Source: Deltaproteobacteria bacterium
GTDB taxonomy: Bacteria > Desulfobacterota > Desulfobulbia > Desulfobulbales > Desulfurivibrionaceae
NCBI GenBank assembly: GCA_021802775.1
Contig: JAJZRJ010000007.1
Coordinates: 1 to 64,000 of the forward strand
DNA: 64,000 nucleotides
Reading direction: 5' to 3'
The notes under the pieces: generated by a model
Database searches by the model: none
Seen by the model: the letters and a program-made list of their open reading frames with translations, nothing else
What the model was told of the DNA's origin: nothing
Program-made: the position numbers and the translations under genes
Shown: positions 1 through 7,548 of the stretch, in pieces
How positions within the stretch are numbered: the stretch's first letter is position 1
Layout of the letters: every line of letters begins with the position of its first letter

Positions 1-1
1 C

Positions 2-85
2 CTGACCCGCCACTTCCGGCGGGAGGGAATCGGCGTTGCCATCGGGAAGGACGGCAAGGTGCTGATCACCCAGAATTTTTGTTGA
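2..85 (+). CDS. C-terminal end of a CAP (SCP-like) domain protein, partial
   Basis: Only the last 27 codons are inside the window, ending at TGA 83-85. The visible peptide ends in GVAIGKDGKVLITQNFC. This resembles the last two strands of bacterial CAP/SCP (YkwD-type) domains, which typically finish with a 'GVA...DGK..VTQ.F' pattern. CAP proteins are usually secreted and of uncertain biochemical function. The assignment rests on this short tail alone, so an unrelated protein ending in a similar beta-hairpin is possible. Confidence 0.4.
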   Translation: MTRHFRREGIGVAIGKDGKVLITQNFC

Positions 86-209
86 GCGATTGCCGCGGCT
101 GGGCTGCGGCTGGAATGATGCGAAGGGCCAGGGCCGTGGGCGCTGCCCCTTCTTTTCGTGTGGCAATGTCGCTGAGGGGCTTTGCCGTGTTCTCTCCGGC
201 GAGTCTGGC

Positions 210-635
210 TCAGTCGTTGTTGTGGCGCACCGGCCGGCGCAGGGCCTTGGTCTGGCCGGCCTTGCTCTTCTTGGTCAGCCGTTTTTCCTTGGAGCTTCTG
301 GTCGGCGCCGTGGGCCGCCGCTTCTTTTGGACCACGGTGGCTGCCCGGATCAGTTCGGCCAAGCGGGTGAGCGCATCCTCCCGGTTTTTCTCCTGGCTGC
401 GGAAGCGGCCGGCCTTGATGACGATCACGCCATCCTGGGTAATGCGGCGGTCGCTGGCCGTGAGCAGCCGCTCCTTGCAGGTTTCGGGCATGGACGGGGA
501 ATTACGGAAGTCGAAACGCAGGTGCACGGCAGTGGCCACCTTGTTGACGTGCTGGCCGCCGGCCCCCTGGGCGTGGATGTAGCGGATCTCGATCTCGCCG
601 GTGGGGATGGTGATGTGCTTGTTGATGCAGAGCAT
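210..635 (-). CDS. arfB: Alternative ribosome-rescue peptidyl-tRNA hydrolase ArfB (YaeJ-like)
   Basis: The 141-residue protein carries the release-factor catalytic loop HAQGAGGQHVNK, with the GGQ at residues 26-28. It then has a long basic tail (KKRRPTAPTRSSKEKRLTKKSKAGQTK) as in ArfB/ICT1 proteins. In the family, GGQ hydrolyses peptidyl-tRNA on ribosomes stalled on non-stop mRNA, and the basic tail enters the empty mRNA channel. The length matches the family, and there is no codon-recognition domain of RF1/RF2 type. The ATG is preceded by AAGGAG at 4 nt spacing. It is followed in the same direction by nothing recognisable. Confidence 0.92.
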   Translation of the reverse strand: MLCINKHITIPTGEIEIRYIHAQGAGGQHVNKVATAVHLRFDFRNSPSMPETCKERLLTASDRRITQDGVIVIKAGRFRSQEKNREDALTRLAELIRAATVVQKKRRPTAPTRSSKEKRLTKKSKAGQTKALRRPVRHNND

Positions 636-646
636 GGCGCTCCTTG

Positions 647-1324
647 TCAGCCTTTGCGGGTGGCCAGCCAGACCGTGTGCCTGCCGCCGCCAAGGCGGCC
701 CCGCGCCCGCAGCCGGACCTCTTCCACTGCAAACCCTGCCTGGCCAAGGCGTTTGGCAAAGGAGGCGCAGGGATGGGCGGACCAGACCGCCAGTACGCCT
801 TGGGGGCGCAAGGCGGTGCAGGCCGCGGCCAGGCCGGCCGGGCTGTACAGGGCGTCGTTGGCGCGGCTGGTCAACCCTTCCGGGCCATTGTCCACGTCGA
901 GCAGGATGGCGTCGTAGGCTGCCGGTTCCTGCCGCAGCACCTTACCCACATCGCCCTCAACGACGCGGACCCGCTGGTCGTCCAACGGATGGCCGGCCAG
1001 GGTTCCCAGGTGGTGTTGGTTCCAGTGTACCACGGCCGGCACCAGTTCCGCCACCGTCACCCGGCTCTCGGCCGGGAGCTGCCGCAGGGCTGCGGCCAGG
1101 GTGTAGCCCATGCCCAGGCCGGCGATCAGCACGCCGGGGGCGGGCCGGTCACGCACCTTGGCGCAGGTCAGCTCGGCCAGCATCTCCTCGGAGTGGTGGG
1201 CGCGGCTGTTCATCAGTTCCTGCCGGCCGATGCGGATGGAGTATTCATTACCGCGGCGCCAGAGGGAGAGCACCTCGGCAGAGCCGGCAACCGGCGCCTG
1301 GTCCAGCAGTTCCCAGGGGATCAT
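647..1324 (-). CDS. Spermidine-synthase-like class I SAM methyltransferase
   Basis: A protein of about 225 residues with a Rossmann-type SAM/dcSAM-binding core: the glycine motif VLIAGLGMGYTLAAAL, an acidic strand end (VAELVPAVVHW), then GDV and AYDAILLDVDNGP. This order is that of the polyamine aminopropyltransferase superfamily, but the typical spermidine synthase GGGDGG motif is absent. A true polyamine role is therefore doubtful; 'spermine/spermidine synthase-like protein' is the safest name. The start at 1324 (MIPWELL) is chosen because an upstream start at 1411 would run into the toxin gene. It lies downstream of the yefM-yoeB pair on the same strand. Confidence 0.7.
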   Translation of the reverse strand: MIPWELLDQAPVAGSAEVLSLWRRGNEYSIRIGRQELMNSRAHHSEEMLAELTCAKVRDRPAPGVLIAGLGMGYTLAAALRQLPAESRVTVAELVPAVVHWNQHHLGTLAGHPLDDQRVRVVEGDVGKVLRQEPAAYDAILLDVDNGPEGLTSRANDALYSPAGLAAACTALRPQGVLAVWSAHPCASFAKRLGQAGFAVEEVRLRARGRLGGGRHTVWLATRKG

Positions 1325-1379
1325 CGGCGTTTGATCTCGCCGGCCGGGAGGGTGCGGTGTGTGTTGATGGGAAGCATGG

Positions 1380-1673
1380 TCAATAATGGTACCGCGCCTG
1401 GAGGAAGTCAATGCGGTTGTCGGCCACCAGATAGACGATCCGGTGTTCCTGGGTCAGGCGGCGGGACCAGGTGCCGGGTGCGAGATATTTGAGCGGTTCG
1501 GGTTTGCCGATGCCGCTGAACGGATCGCGGAGGATCGCCTCGATAATGGCGAAGGCCCGGAGGGCGGTCTTGCGGTCGGTTTCCACCCAGAAGCGGAGAT
1601 CCTCCCGGAACTCCCGCTGGAAGACTGCCGCGCGTTCAGGCCGGAGTCGGCTGGGAGCGCTTTTTTTACTCAA
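1380..1673 (-). CDS. yoeB: YoeB-family ribosome-dependent mRNA interferase toxin
   Basis: The 97-residue protein contains the YoeB/Txe signature: the helix with FREDLRFWVETDRK, then DPFSGIGKPEPLKY, WSRRLTQEHRIVYLV and the terminal QARYHY. In E. coli YoeB the equivalent Glu (here in QEH), Arg and His near the C-terminus are catalytic. They are present, so the toxin looks intact. The N-terminus is about 10 residues longer than usual; translation could begin slightly further in. The gene overlaps the antitoxin gene by 8 nt, as expected for coupled translation. Cleavage of mRNA in the ribosomal A site is the known family activity. Confidence 0.9.
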   Translation of the reverse strand: MSKKSAPSRLRPERAAVFQREFREDLRFWVETDRKTALRAFAIIEAILRDPFSGIGKPEPLKYLAPGTWSRRLTQEHRIVYLVADNRIDFLQARYHY

Positions 1674-1944
1674 GGCCCATTTCTTGCCGGAGTTTTTCCA
1701 CCGAGCTTGGCGTGCCGGCCTGGCTCAAGGCCCGTTCGAGGGCGGCCAGCAGGCGGCGGGCGTTTTCCGGGGAGCGCAGCAGATGGGCGGTTTCGCGGAG
1801 GCTGGCAAGCTCGTCGGCAGCGATCAGCGCCACATCCTCGGCCCCGCGGCGGTGGATGATCACTACCTCCCGGTCCTTGGCAGCGGCGTCGCAAAGCCCG
1901 GCGAAGCGGGCGCGGGCATCGGTGTACGTGGTCTGGATGGACAT
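1666..1944 (-). CDS. yefM: YefM/Phd-family antitoxin
   Basis: The 92-residue protein starts MSIQTTYTDARARFAGLCD and has the Phd/YefM DNA-binding fold sequence, including VVIIHRRGAEDVALIAADELASLRET. Its C-terminal part (RRLLAALERALSQAG) would be the toxin-binding segment. It lies directly upstream of, and overlaps, yoeB. The gene has an AGGAG ribosome site about 7 nt before ATG and a recognisable promoter with a TGTACA-type palindrome upstream. Autorepression by YefM and the YefM-YoeB complex is therefore likely. Confidence 0.9.
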   Translation of the reverse strand: MSIQTTYTDARARFAGLCDAAAKDREVVIIHRRGAEDVALIAADELASLRETAHLLRSPENARRLLAALERALSQAGTPSSVEKLRQEMGLE

Positions 1945-1960
1945 GGTGTGCTCCTGTGCG

Positions 1961-1989
1961 ATTTAATGTACAGAAATACTGTACGTCAA
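1961..1989 (-). promoter_or_regulatory. Sigma70-type promoter of yefM-yoeB
   Basis: Read on the minus strand, TTGACG (1989-1984) is followed after exactly 17 nt by TTAAAT (1966-1961). An AGGAG ribosome site and the yefM ATG follow. The -35 matches consensus at 5 of 6 positions and the -10 at 4 of 6. Confidence 0.7.
1967..1985. promoter_or_regulatory. Palindromic operator with TGTACA motifs
   Basis: Arms GTACAG (1968-1973) and CTGTAC (1979-1984) form a perfect inverted repeat around AAATA. The site contains TGTACA at 1967-1972 and TGTACG at 1980-1985, 13 bp apart. It lies almost exactly in the spacer of the yefM promoter. The E. coli YefM-YoeB operator is known to use TGTACA hexamers, so this is a plausible autoregulatory site. 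Confidence 0.75.
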
Positions 1990-2020
1990 ACCTGGGCAGA
2001 AGTCAAGGCCAGGAGGTGGT

Positions 2021-2791
2021 TCAGGCCGCAGGCCGGCGCTGGCGGACGATCTCGAAGAGGATCACCCCGGCGGCCACCGAGGCGTTGAGGGATTCGACCC
2101 CGGTAGCGAGCGGGATGGCAATGAGGTGGTCGCACTGTTCCGCCACCAGGGGGCGCAGCCCCTTGCCCTCGCTGCCGATTACGATGCAGAGCGGGCCGGT
2201 GAAGCTGGTCTCGTAGAGCGACTGACCCGCCTCGCCCGCGGCGCCGTAAATCCAGAACCCTTCCTTTTTCAATTCCTTCAAGGTATGGGCCAGGTTGGTC
2301 ACCTGGCAGAGGCTGGTAAGGGCCATGGTGCCGGCCGAGGCCTTGAGCACCGTGCCGGAAAGCGGGGCCGAGCGGTCCTTGGGCATGATGATGCCGTCCG
2401 CCCCGGCCGCGGCGGCCGAGCGGATAATGGCCCCGAGGTTGTGCGGGTCCTGGATCGAATCGAGCACCACCAGGAGCGGCGCGCTCTTGCCGGCCAGTTG
2501 CTCCAGCAAGGCGTTGAGGTCCATGGGCACAAAGGGTCGGATCGCGGCGGCCACCCCCTGGTGGGTGACGTTGTCGGCCTCCGGGATGGGCAGGCTTTCC
2601 ACCTGCTTCACCGCGATGCCGTGGCGGTTGGCCAGGCCGAGGATCTGGTGGAACCCCTGGTTTTCCTTGCTGCCCTTGAGCAGAAAGATGGCGGTGATCT
2701 GCTGCGGCTGGTGGCGGAGCAGCTCCAGCACCGGATGCAGCCCCCAGATGGCAAGGGGCGCGGGCGCAGAGGGGCGGGCGGGTTTCTTCAT
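2021..2791 (-). CDS. rlmB: 23S rRNA 2'-O-methyltransferase RlmB (SpoU/TrmH family)
   Basis: The 256-residue protein shows the three SPOUT signatures in order: motif 1 DSIQDPHNLGAIIRSA (about residue 112), motif 2 CIVIGSEGKGL and motif 3 IPLATGVESLNASVAAGV near the C-terminus. An N-terminal substrate-binding domain begins with IWGLHPVLELLRHQ. RlmB methylates G2251 of 23S rRNA from SAM. A very close relative acting on another rRNA or tRNA guanosine cannot be excluded. It begins 9 nt after gmk and is the last gene of the yicC-remA-gmk-rlmB run. Confidence 0.9.
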   Translation of the reverse strand: MKKPARPSAPAPLAIWGLHPVLELLRHQPQQITAIFLLKGSKENQGFHQILGLANRHGIAVKQVESLPIPEADNVTHQGVAAAIRPFVPMDLNALLEQLAGKSAPLLVVLDSIQDPHNLGAIIRSAAAAGADGIIMPKDRSAPLSGTVLKASAGTMALTSLCQVTNLAHTLKELKKEGFWIYGAAGEAGQSLYETSFTGPLCIVIGSEGKGLRPLVAEQCDHLIAIPLATGVESLNASVAAGVILFEIVRQRRPAA

Positions 2792-2800
2792 GACTGGCGG

Positions 2801-3412
2801 TTACGGCTGCGGGATGGTAAGCGGCGCGCCATTCGCGGCCCGGCGGCCCCGGCAGCGCTCGGCCAGGATCACGGCCTGGAGCATGGCGGTGGCTGCGGCA
2901 AGGTCGTCGTTGACAATGAGGTAGTCGTACCAGTGCGCCTCGGCCATCTCCTTGCGGGCATTGGCCAGCCGCACCCGCACGGTTTCGGCCGATTCGGTGC
3001 CGCGGCCGCTTAGCCGCCGCTCCAGTTCCTGCCAGGAGGGCGGGGCGACAAAGAGGAAGATGGCCGCCAGTTCGCCGGCCGCCTTGAGCTGGCGGGCGCC
3101 CTGCACGTCGATGTCGAGAAAGACATCCACCCCGCTGGCGAGTTTTTCGGCCACCGCCTGCTTGCTGGTGCCGTAGAGGTTGGTGTGCACCTCGGCCCAT
3201 TCGAGGAAGGCGCCGGCCGCGCGCATGGCCAGGAATTCCTCGCGGCTGACGAAGTGGTAATCCACCCCGTTGCGCTCACCCGGCCGCGGCGGCCGCGTGG
3301 TGTGCGAGACGGAAAAGCCCAGATTCGGCACGTCGGCCATGATTTTTTTGAGCAGCGTGGTCTTGCCGGCGCCGGAAGGGGCGGAGATGACCAGCAGGGT
3401 GCCGTGGCTCAC
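2801..3412 (-). CDS. gmk: Guanylate kinase
   Basis: Guanylate kinase makes GDP from GMP and ATP. The protein (203 aa) begins with the P-loop [15 protein letters not shown]. It continues with the GMP-binding region [35 protein letters not shown] and [14 protein letters not shown], and ends in a normal-length lid and C-terminus. The start is GTG at 3412, which overlaps the remA stop codon (GTGA), giving V-S-H-G-T-L-L. A longer ORF upstream is out of register with the family. The remA-gmk order matches that of many bacteria. Confidence 0.93.
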   Translation of the reverse strand: MSHGTLLVISAPSGAGKTTLLKKIMADVPNLGFSVSHTTRPPRPGERNGVDYHFVSREEFLAMRAAGAFLEWAEVHTNLYGTSKQAVAEKLASGVDVFLDIDVQGARQLKAAGELAAIFLFVAPPSWQELERRLSGRGTESAETVRVRLANARKEMAEAHWYDYLIVNDDLAAATAMLQAVILAERCRGRRAANGAPLTIPQP

Positions 3413-3711
3413 TTGCCCCCCTTCTTGACCGGGGCCGGTTCCGGCTCCTCGTCGAATTTCTCCTTGCCCGGCCCGGCGGCGAAGCGCATGGTGATGGTCT
3501 CCGGCTGCACCGAGGAGAGCACCACGTGGTTGCTGTCCAGGATGAGGATGGAACGGGTACGGCGGCCCTCGGTGACATCGATGAGCCGTTTCTGCTCCTT
3601 GGCCTCGTCCTTGAGCTTCTTCATGGGCGACGATTTCGGGTTCACCACTGCCAGCACCCGGCTGGCCAGCACGGAGTTGCCGAAACCGACGTTGATCATG
3701 CGTTGATCCAT
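3409..3711 (-). CDS. remA: RemA-like DUF370 regulatory protein
   Basis: The 100-residue protein matches the RemA/DUF370 family: [50 protein letters not shown] and [16 protein letters not shown]. RemA of Bacillus subtilis is a DNA-binding activator of biofilm and osmoprotection genes. The role in Gram-negative relatives is not established. About 20 extra C-terminal residues are charged and Pro-rich ([13 protein letters not shown]). It sits between yicC and gmk, as the homologue does in Firmicutes. This position can be mistaken for rpoZ, but no omega-subunit motif is present. Confidence 0.85.
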   Translation of the reverse strand: MDQRMINVGFGNSVLASRVLAVVNPKSSPMKKLKDEAKEQKRLIDVTEGRRTRSILILDSNHVVLSSVQPETITMRFAAGPGKEKFDEEPEPAPVKKGGK

Positions 3712-3725
3712 AGGACACCAATTCA

Positions 3726-3835
3726 GAATGAAGAATTAAGAATGCAGAATGAAAAATTAAGAATGCATAATGCAGAATGAAGAGAGCAGGGTTTTTAATT
3801 CTTCATTCTTAATTTTTCATTCTGCATTCATTCAA
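3726..3835. repeat. AT-rich heptad repeat with a 26-bp inverted repeat
   Basis: The interval between yicC and remA is made of variants of GAATTAAG, GAATGCA and GAATGAA. The segments 3740-3765 and 3804-3829 are perfect reverse complements (26 bp), separated by 38 nt, so transcripts can fold into a long hairpin. The yicC stop codon (3828-3830) lies partly inside the right arm. A related element occurs at 12258-12358. Confidence 0.85.
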
Positions 3836-4712
3836 GATTTTGCACCTGTTCGCGCAGCTTTTCCACCTCGTTCTTCATCTCCACGGTCTGGTGCGAGATT
3901 GTCACTTCGCTGATCTTCGAGGCCATGGTGTTGATCTCCCGGAAGAATTCCTGGAGCAGGAAATCGAGGCGCCGGCCCGCGGGCTCGGGCGCGGCGAGGA
4001 AGCGGCGGAACTGCTCGATGTGGCTGCGGAGGCGAACGATCTCCTCGGTGACGTCGGATTTGTCCGCCATGACCGCGACTTCCTGGGCCAGCCGCACCGG
4101 GTCGAGGTTGACGCCGGCCAAGAGGGTGGTGAGGCGCTCCTTGAGTTTCTCGCCGCGGTTGGCCACCAAGCCAGGAATCTCCGCCTCGATGGCGGCCACG
4201 GCCGCCTCGAAGCCGGCCAGGCGCCCCAGCAGCTCTACCTTGGTTGCCTCGCCCTCGGCCTCGCGCATGCACCGGGTGCTCTCCAGCGCCATTTTCAAGG
4301 CCTCGGCCAGCTCCGGCCAGGCGTTTTCCACGTCTTCCGGTGCCTCCACCGCGGTGATTACGTCGCGGCAATCCTTGAGCATGGCCAAAGTTGGCGGGTC
4401 GGGCAGATGGAGTTCATGGCGAATGGCATTGAGGCACTGCTGGTATTCGTGGGCCAGCGGGAGGTTGGCGACAAGTTTCAGGGAATCGGTCCCCTCGCCG
4501 CTCACCGTGACCATGACATCCACATGGCCGCGGCTGTAGCAGGTACCGATCTCCCGCTTGATCTGTTCCTCGAACCCCGCGTACTTGCGGGGCATCTTGA
4601 TCTTGACGTCGAGGTAACGGTGGTTGACCGAGCGGAGTTCCACGGTCCAGACGCGGCCGTTGGCGCTCGCCTCGCCGCGGCCAAAGGCGGTCATGCTGCA
4701 CGGATAGTTCAT
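3828..4712 (-). CDS. yicC: YicC/YloC-family endoribonuclease
   Basis: The 294-residue protein starts MNYPCSMTAFGRGEAS and continues with VELRSVNHRYLDVKIKMPR, the N-terminal YicC signature. It ends with RRLDFLLQEFFREINTMASK and a C-terminal coiled segment (EMKNEVEKLREQVQNLE), the DUF1732 part of the family. YicC/YloC proteins act as endoribonucleases and modulate small-RNA decay in studied bacteria. The ATG overlaps the hldA stop (ATGA), so the two are translationally coupled. The stop codon coincides with the edge of a repeat element. Confidence 0.9.
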   Translation of the reverse strand: MNYPCSMTAFGRGEASANGRVWTVELRSVNHRYLDVKIKMPRKYAGFEEQIKREIGTCYSRGHVDVMVTVSGEGTDSLKLVANLPLAHEYQQCLNAIRHELHLPDPPTLAMLKDCRDVITAVEAPEDVENAWPELAEALKMALESTRCMREAEGEATKVELLGRLAGFEAAVAAIEAEIPGLVANRGEKLKERLTTLLAGVNLDPVRLAQEVAVMADKSDVTEEIVRLRSHIEQFRRFLAAPEPAGRRLDFLLQEFFREINTMASKISEVTISHQTVEMKNEVEKLREQVQNLE

Positions 4713-5698
4713 GCAATGGCCCTCAGCAGTTCTTCGGTGGAGGCGGTGGCGGTACCCACCTTGCCGACCACGATGCCGGCGGCAAAGTTGGCCAGGGTGG
4801 CGGCCTCGGCAAAGCCCAGGCCCACGGCCAGACCCAGGGCCAAGGTGGCGGCCACGGTATCGCCGGCGCCGGTGACGTCGTACACCTCCTTCGCCACGGT
4901 GGGGATGGTGTAGAGCGGCTTGCCCTTTTCGTAGAGGGCCATGCCGGCCTCGCCGCGGGTGATGAGCACTGCCTCGCAATCGAGCATCTTCTGCATTTTT
5001 TTGGCCGCGGTGGCGAGCTCCTTTTCGCTGCCGATCTTCATGCCGCTCATCAGCTCCGCCTCGTGGTGGTTGGGGGTGATGATGGTGGCTCCCTTGAATC
5101 GTTCGCAGTGGCGGGGCTTGGGATCGACGAGCAGCGGGATTTTCGATTGAGTCAGGAGCGTGCGAAGATGATTCATGAGGGCCGGGCTGATCATCCCCTT
5201 GTCATAGTCGGAGACGATGACCGCGTCGAAGTCGCGGAGATGGTCGTCGAGGAAGCGCTTCACTTCCAAGAGACGGGCCTTGGAGAGTTCGCCGGTTTTT
5301 TCCCGGTCGAAGCGGACCACCTGCTGGTGCTGGGCCACGATGCGGGTTTTGAGGATGGTGGGCCGGTTGTCGCTGCGCACGATGCCGCTGGTGGGCGAGC
5401 CAAGGTCGGCCAGGAGTTTGAGCAGGTGGCCGCCCATGGCATCGTTGCCGATCACCCCGCAGAGCGCCGATTTGGCGCCCTGGGCGTAGATGTTGTGGAG
5501 TACGTTGGCCGAGCCGCCGAGCATCAGGTTTTCGTGGGTGACGTTCACCACCGGCACCGGCGCCTCGGGCGAGATGCGGCTGACCGAGCCCCAGATGAAG
5601 TGATCGACGATGATGTCGCCGATGACCAGGATGTTGGCGGTATGGAATTTCTTGACGGCCCTGGCCAGGGCCTTCTTGTCGAGCGTGGAGAGCGGCAT
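4709..5698 (-). CDS. hldA: D-glycero-beta-D-manno-heptose-7-phosphate kinase (RfaE1/HldA type)
   Basis: This is a PfkB/ribokinase-fold sugar kinase of 329 aa, with ILVIGDIIVDHFIWGSVSRISPEAPVPV near the N-terminus, LGGSANVLHNI, and the anion-hole motif YDVTGAGDTVAATLAL. These are features of the RfaE kinase domain. The C-terminal adenylyltransferase domain of bifunctional HldE is absent, so a separate HldC would be needed for ADP-heptose. The ATG at 5698 is preceded by GAGG with 5 nt spacing; an in-frame TTG at 5737 is less likely. The product feeds LPS heptose synthesis, consistent with the heptosyltransferase genes near 18-21 kb. Confidence 0.9.
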   Translation of the reverse strand: MPLSTLDKKALARAVKKFHTANILVIGDIIVDHFIWGSVSRISPEAPVPVVNVTHENLMLGGSANVLHNIYAQGAKSALCGVIGNDAMGGHLLKLLADLGSPTSGIVRSDNRPTILKTRIVAQHQQVVRFDREKTGELSKARLLEVKRFLDDHLRDFDAVIVSDYDKGMISPALMNHLRTLLTQSKIPLLVDPKPRHCERFKGATIITPNHHEAELMSGMKIGSEKELATAAKKMQKMLDCEAVLITRGEAGMALYEKGKPLYTIPTVAKEVYDVTGAGDTVAATLALGLAVGLGFAEAATLANFAAGIVVGKVGTATASTEELLRAIA

Positions 5699-5748
5699 GG
5701 CATCCTCGGGTTGCGGGAAGCGGGGAACATCAATCAAATACGGAAGCT

Positions 5749-5777
5749 ACTATAGACGCCATTTCGCTTTGCGGCAA
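5749..5777 (-). promoter_or_regulatory. Sigma70-type promoter for hldA-yicC-remA-gmk-rlmB
   Basis: On the minus strand TTGCCG (5777-5772) is followed after 17 nt by TATAGT (5754-5749), with matches of 4/6 and 5/6 to consensus. The hldA ATG lies about 50 nt downstream. Confidence 0.55.
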
Positions 5778-5918
5778 GTGCTCTTTCCGGACAGTTTATT
5801 TACTCCTTACACTCGGCAGGGCAGGGCTTGAATTTTCCGGCCGGCGATGGTAGGGTGTGCCCCTCGCCGCCCCGGAAAAGGGCCAGATTATCCGAACATC
5901 ACGACCGAGAAAAACGCC

Positions 5919-6683
5919 ATGGAAAAGAAGTTTCCCGAGGGCATGACCCCATTAGGCGACGCGCCGTTCCGCTTTGCCTGCCACCCCGGTGTGGCCTGCT
6001 TCACCCGGTGCTGCCGCAAGCTCGACCTTTTTCTCTATCCCTACGACATCCTGCGGCTCAAGAAGCGGCTCAACATCGGTTCCGAGGAGTTCCTGAATCA
6101 GTATGCCGGGGTGGTGCAGGGGGCGAATCCCTTCTTCCCCTCGGTGATCATGCGCATGGCCGAGAATGCCGACCACACCTGCCCGTTTCTCGATCCGGCC
6201 ACGGGCTGCACGGTGTATGAGGATCGTCCCTCTTCCTGCCGCATGTATCCGCTGGAGCGGGCGGTGGACAGAAGCCCGAGCCAGGGGAGGCCGACCGAGT
6301 ATTACTTCCTGACCAACCACCCCTATTGCCTGGGGCACCAGGAGACCAAGGAGTGGATCGTGCGCGACTGGCTGCGGGACCAGCAACTGGTGTACTACAA
6401 CGCCATGGACGACCTGTGGGCCGAGATGGATACCATCTTTGCGGGGAACCCCTGGCAGGGCGAGGGGGCCGCGGGGCCGCGTCAACTCTTGGCCTTTATG
6501 GTCTGCTACAACGTGGACCGTTTCCGCCAGTATGTGAACGACCACAACCTGCTGGCCAGGTTCACCATCGATAAGGCGCGCAAGCGGGCCATTGCCACCG
6601 ACGACGAGGCCCTGCTCAAGTTCGGCTTTGACTGGCTCAAGTATATTCTCGCCGCCAAGCCGACCCTGCTCCCCAAGGGTTAG
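5919..6683 (+). CDS. YkgJ-family cysteine-cluster protein
   Basis: The protein (254 aa) has an N-terminal cysteine cluster CHPGVACFTRCC at about residues 22-33 and a second group, CPFLDPATGCTVYEDRPSSCR, typical of the YkgJ/CxxCxxCC zinc- or iron-chelating family (UPF0153). The biochemical role of the family is not established. The start MEKKFPEG at 5919 is chosen because the longer ORF upstream encodes Pro/Arg-rich sequence and lacks a ribosome site. It stands alone on the plus strand, convergent with the secreted-protein gene downstream. Confidence 0.75.
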   Translation: MEKKFPEGMTPLGDAPFRFACHPGVACFTRCCRKLDLFLYPYDILRLKKRLNIGSEEFLNQYAGVVQGANPFFPSVIMRMAENADHTCPFLDPATGCTVYEDRPSSCRMYPLERAVDRSPSQGRPTEYYFLTNHPYCLGHQETKEWIVRDWLRDQQLVYYNAMDDLWAEMDTIFAGNPWQGEGAAGPRQLLAFMVCYNVDRFRQYVNDHNLLARFTIDKARKRAIATDDEALLKFGFDWLKYILAAKPTLLPKG

Positions 6684-6763
6684 CTTATCCCCTCTCTTTT
6701 GGTGGCCCAGCGGTTGCCGATTGTCTCGAGTTTCTGCCCCGCCCGATTTTTTGCTTCCCAAAT

Positions 6764-6803
6764 AAAAAAACAGATGCTCAACCCCAAAGGGAAGAGCATC
6801 TGT
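6764..6803 (-). terminator. Rho-independent terminator of the barrel/secreted-protein operon
   Basis: Arms ACAGATGCTC (6770-6779) and GAGCATCTGT (6794-6803) form a perfect 10-bp stem with a 14-nt loop. On the minus strand the stem is followed by a run of seven T. It lies 29 bp after the stop codon of the gene at 6832-7515. Confidence 0.9.
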
Positions 6804-6831
6804 CTGACTTGGTGTTTTTTAATTTCTTGAA

Positions 6832-7515
6832 TTAGTTAAGTGTGACAACGATGTCGGGCGGGGCCGGGAACAGACCGCAAGCCCCGCTGATATTCGCCGC
6901 GCCCAAACCTTCGCTCGTGTCGAAGGCGATATCGATGGAGGGGGCCTGGGTGGTGATGGTGATCGGCGCGGGGAGCGCGCCGACCATGGTCAGGGTGGCG
7001 CCATTGTGGACGACGCCCAGGGGGGTATAGGTGCCAGCCGCCGTTATGGCCGCCAGGGCGCCTGGCTGCGGGAGTACCAGGGTCGATGTTGCCAGCGCTT
7101 GGGCTGCGGCTACAGTTGCCGGCGTGGCCGCGGTGCCAGGGGTGCCTTCGGTGTTGCAGACACCGAGTCCGACGACAGTTGCGGTACCCCGGATGTCGAA
7201 GGATGTATCGACGGTTACCCGCACATGGGTATAGGTGGTTCCCGCCAGGAGGTTGCTGATGGTGGCGTAGGAACCGACCTCGGCGCCAACCCCAACGCTG
7301 GCGATGTCAAAGGTTCTGGCTCCCTGGCCGACAATGGCGGCGCCTTCGCAGCTGGTGCCGTCTGTGCCCGTACAAAGTTCTATGCTGTGAACCGTGACCT
7401 CATACACGTCGGCGGGACCGCAGGTCAATCCCGCAGGACATCCATAGCTTGCCGAGGCGGAGCCCAGCACCAGGGCCGAACCGATCAGGCCGCAAAAAAG
7501 TGAACTCTTTTTCAT
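6832..7515 (-). CDS. Secreted protein of unknown function, paired with a beta-barrel gene
   Basis: No family was recognised. The 227-residue product has a clear signal peptide (MKKSSLFCGLIGSALVLGSASASYG). The mature part is rich in Thr, Ala, Val and Gly and looks all-beta (VYEVTVHSIELCTG, TYTHVRVTVDTSFDI, ITITTQAPSIDIAFDTS). Mature-region cysteines (CPAGLTC, CTG, SC, VC, AC) could form disulfides after export. There is a good AAGGAG ribosome site. The gene begins 33 bp after the barrel gene stop, in the same direction, and ends at a strong terminator, so the two are almost certainly one transcription unit. It may be a surface or periplasmic partner of the barrel; this is inference. Confidence 0.6.
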   Translation of the reverse strand: MKKSSLFCGLIGSALVLGSASASYGCPAGLTCGPADVYEVTVHSIELCTGTDGTSCEGAAIVGQGARTFDIASVGVGAEVGSYATISNLLAGTTYTHVRVTVDTSFDIRGTATVVGLGVCNTEGTPGTAATPATVAAAQALATSTLVLPQPGALAAITAAGTYTPLGVVHNGATLTMVGALPAPITITTQAPSIDIAFDTSEGLGAANISGACGLFPAPPDIVVTLN

Positions 7516-7548
7516 GAGATTCTCCTTAATATTATCCCAAGCAATTTT

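Noticed and set aside
3409-3711. RNA polymerase omega subunit (rpoZ), suggested by position next to gmk
   Set aside because: The sequence matches the DUF370/RemA pattern and lacks omega motifs.
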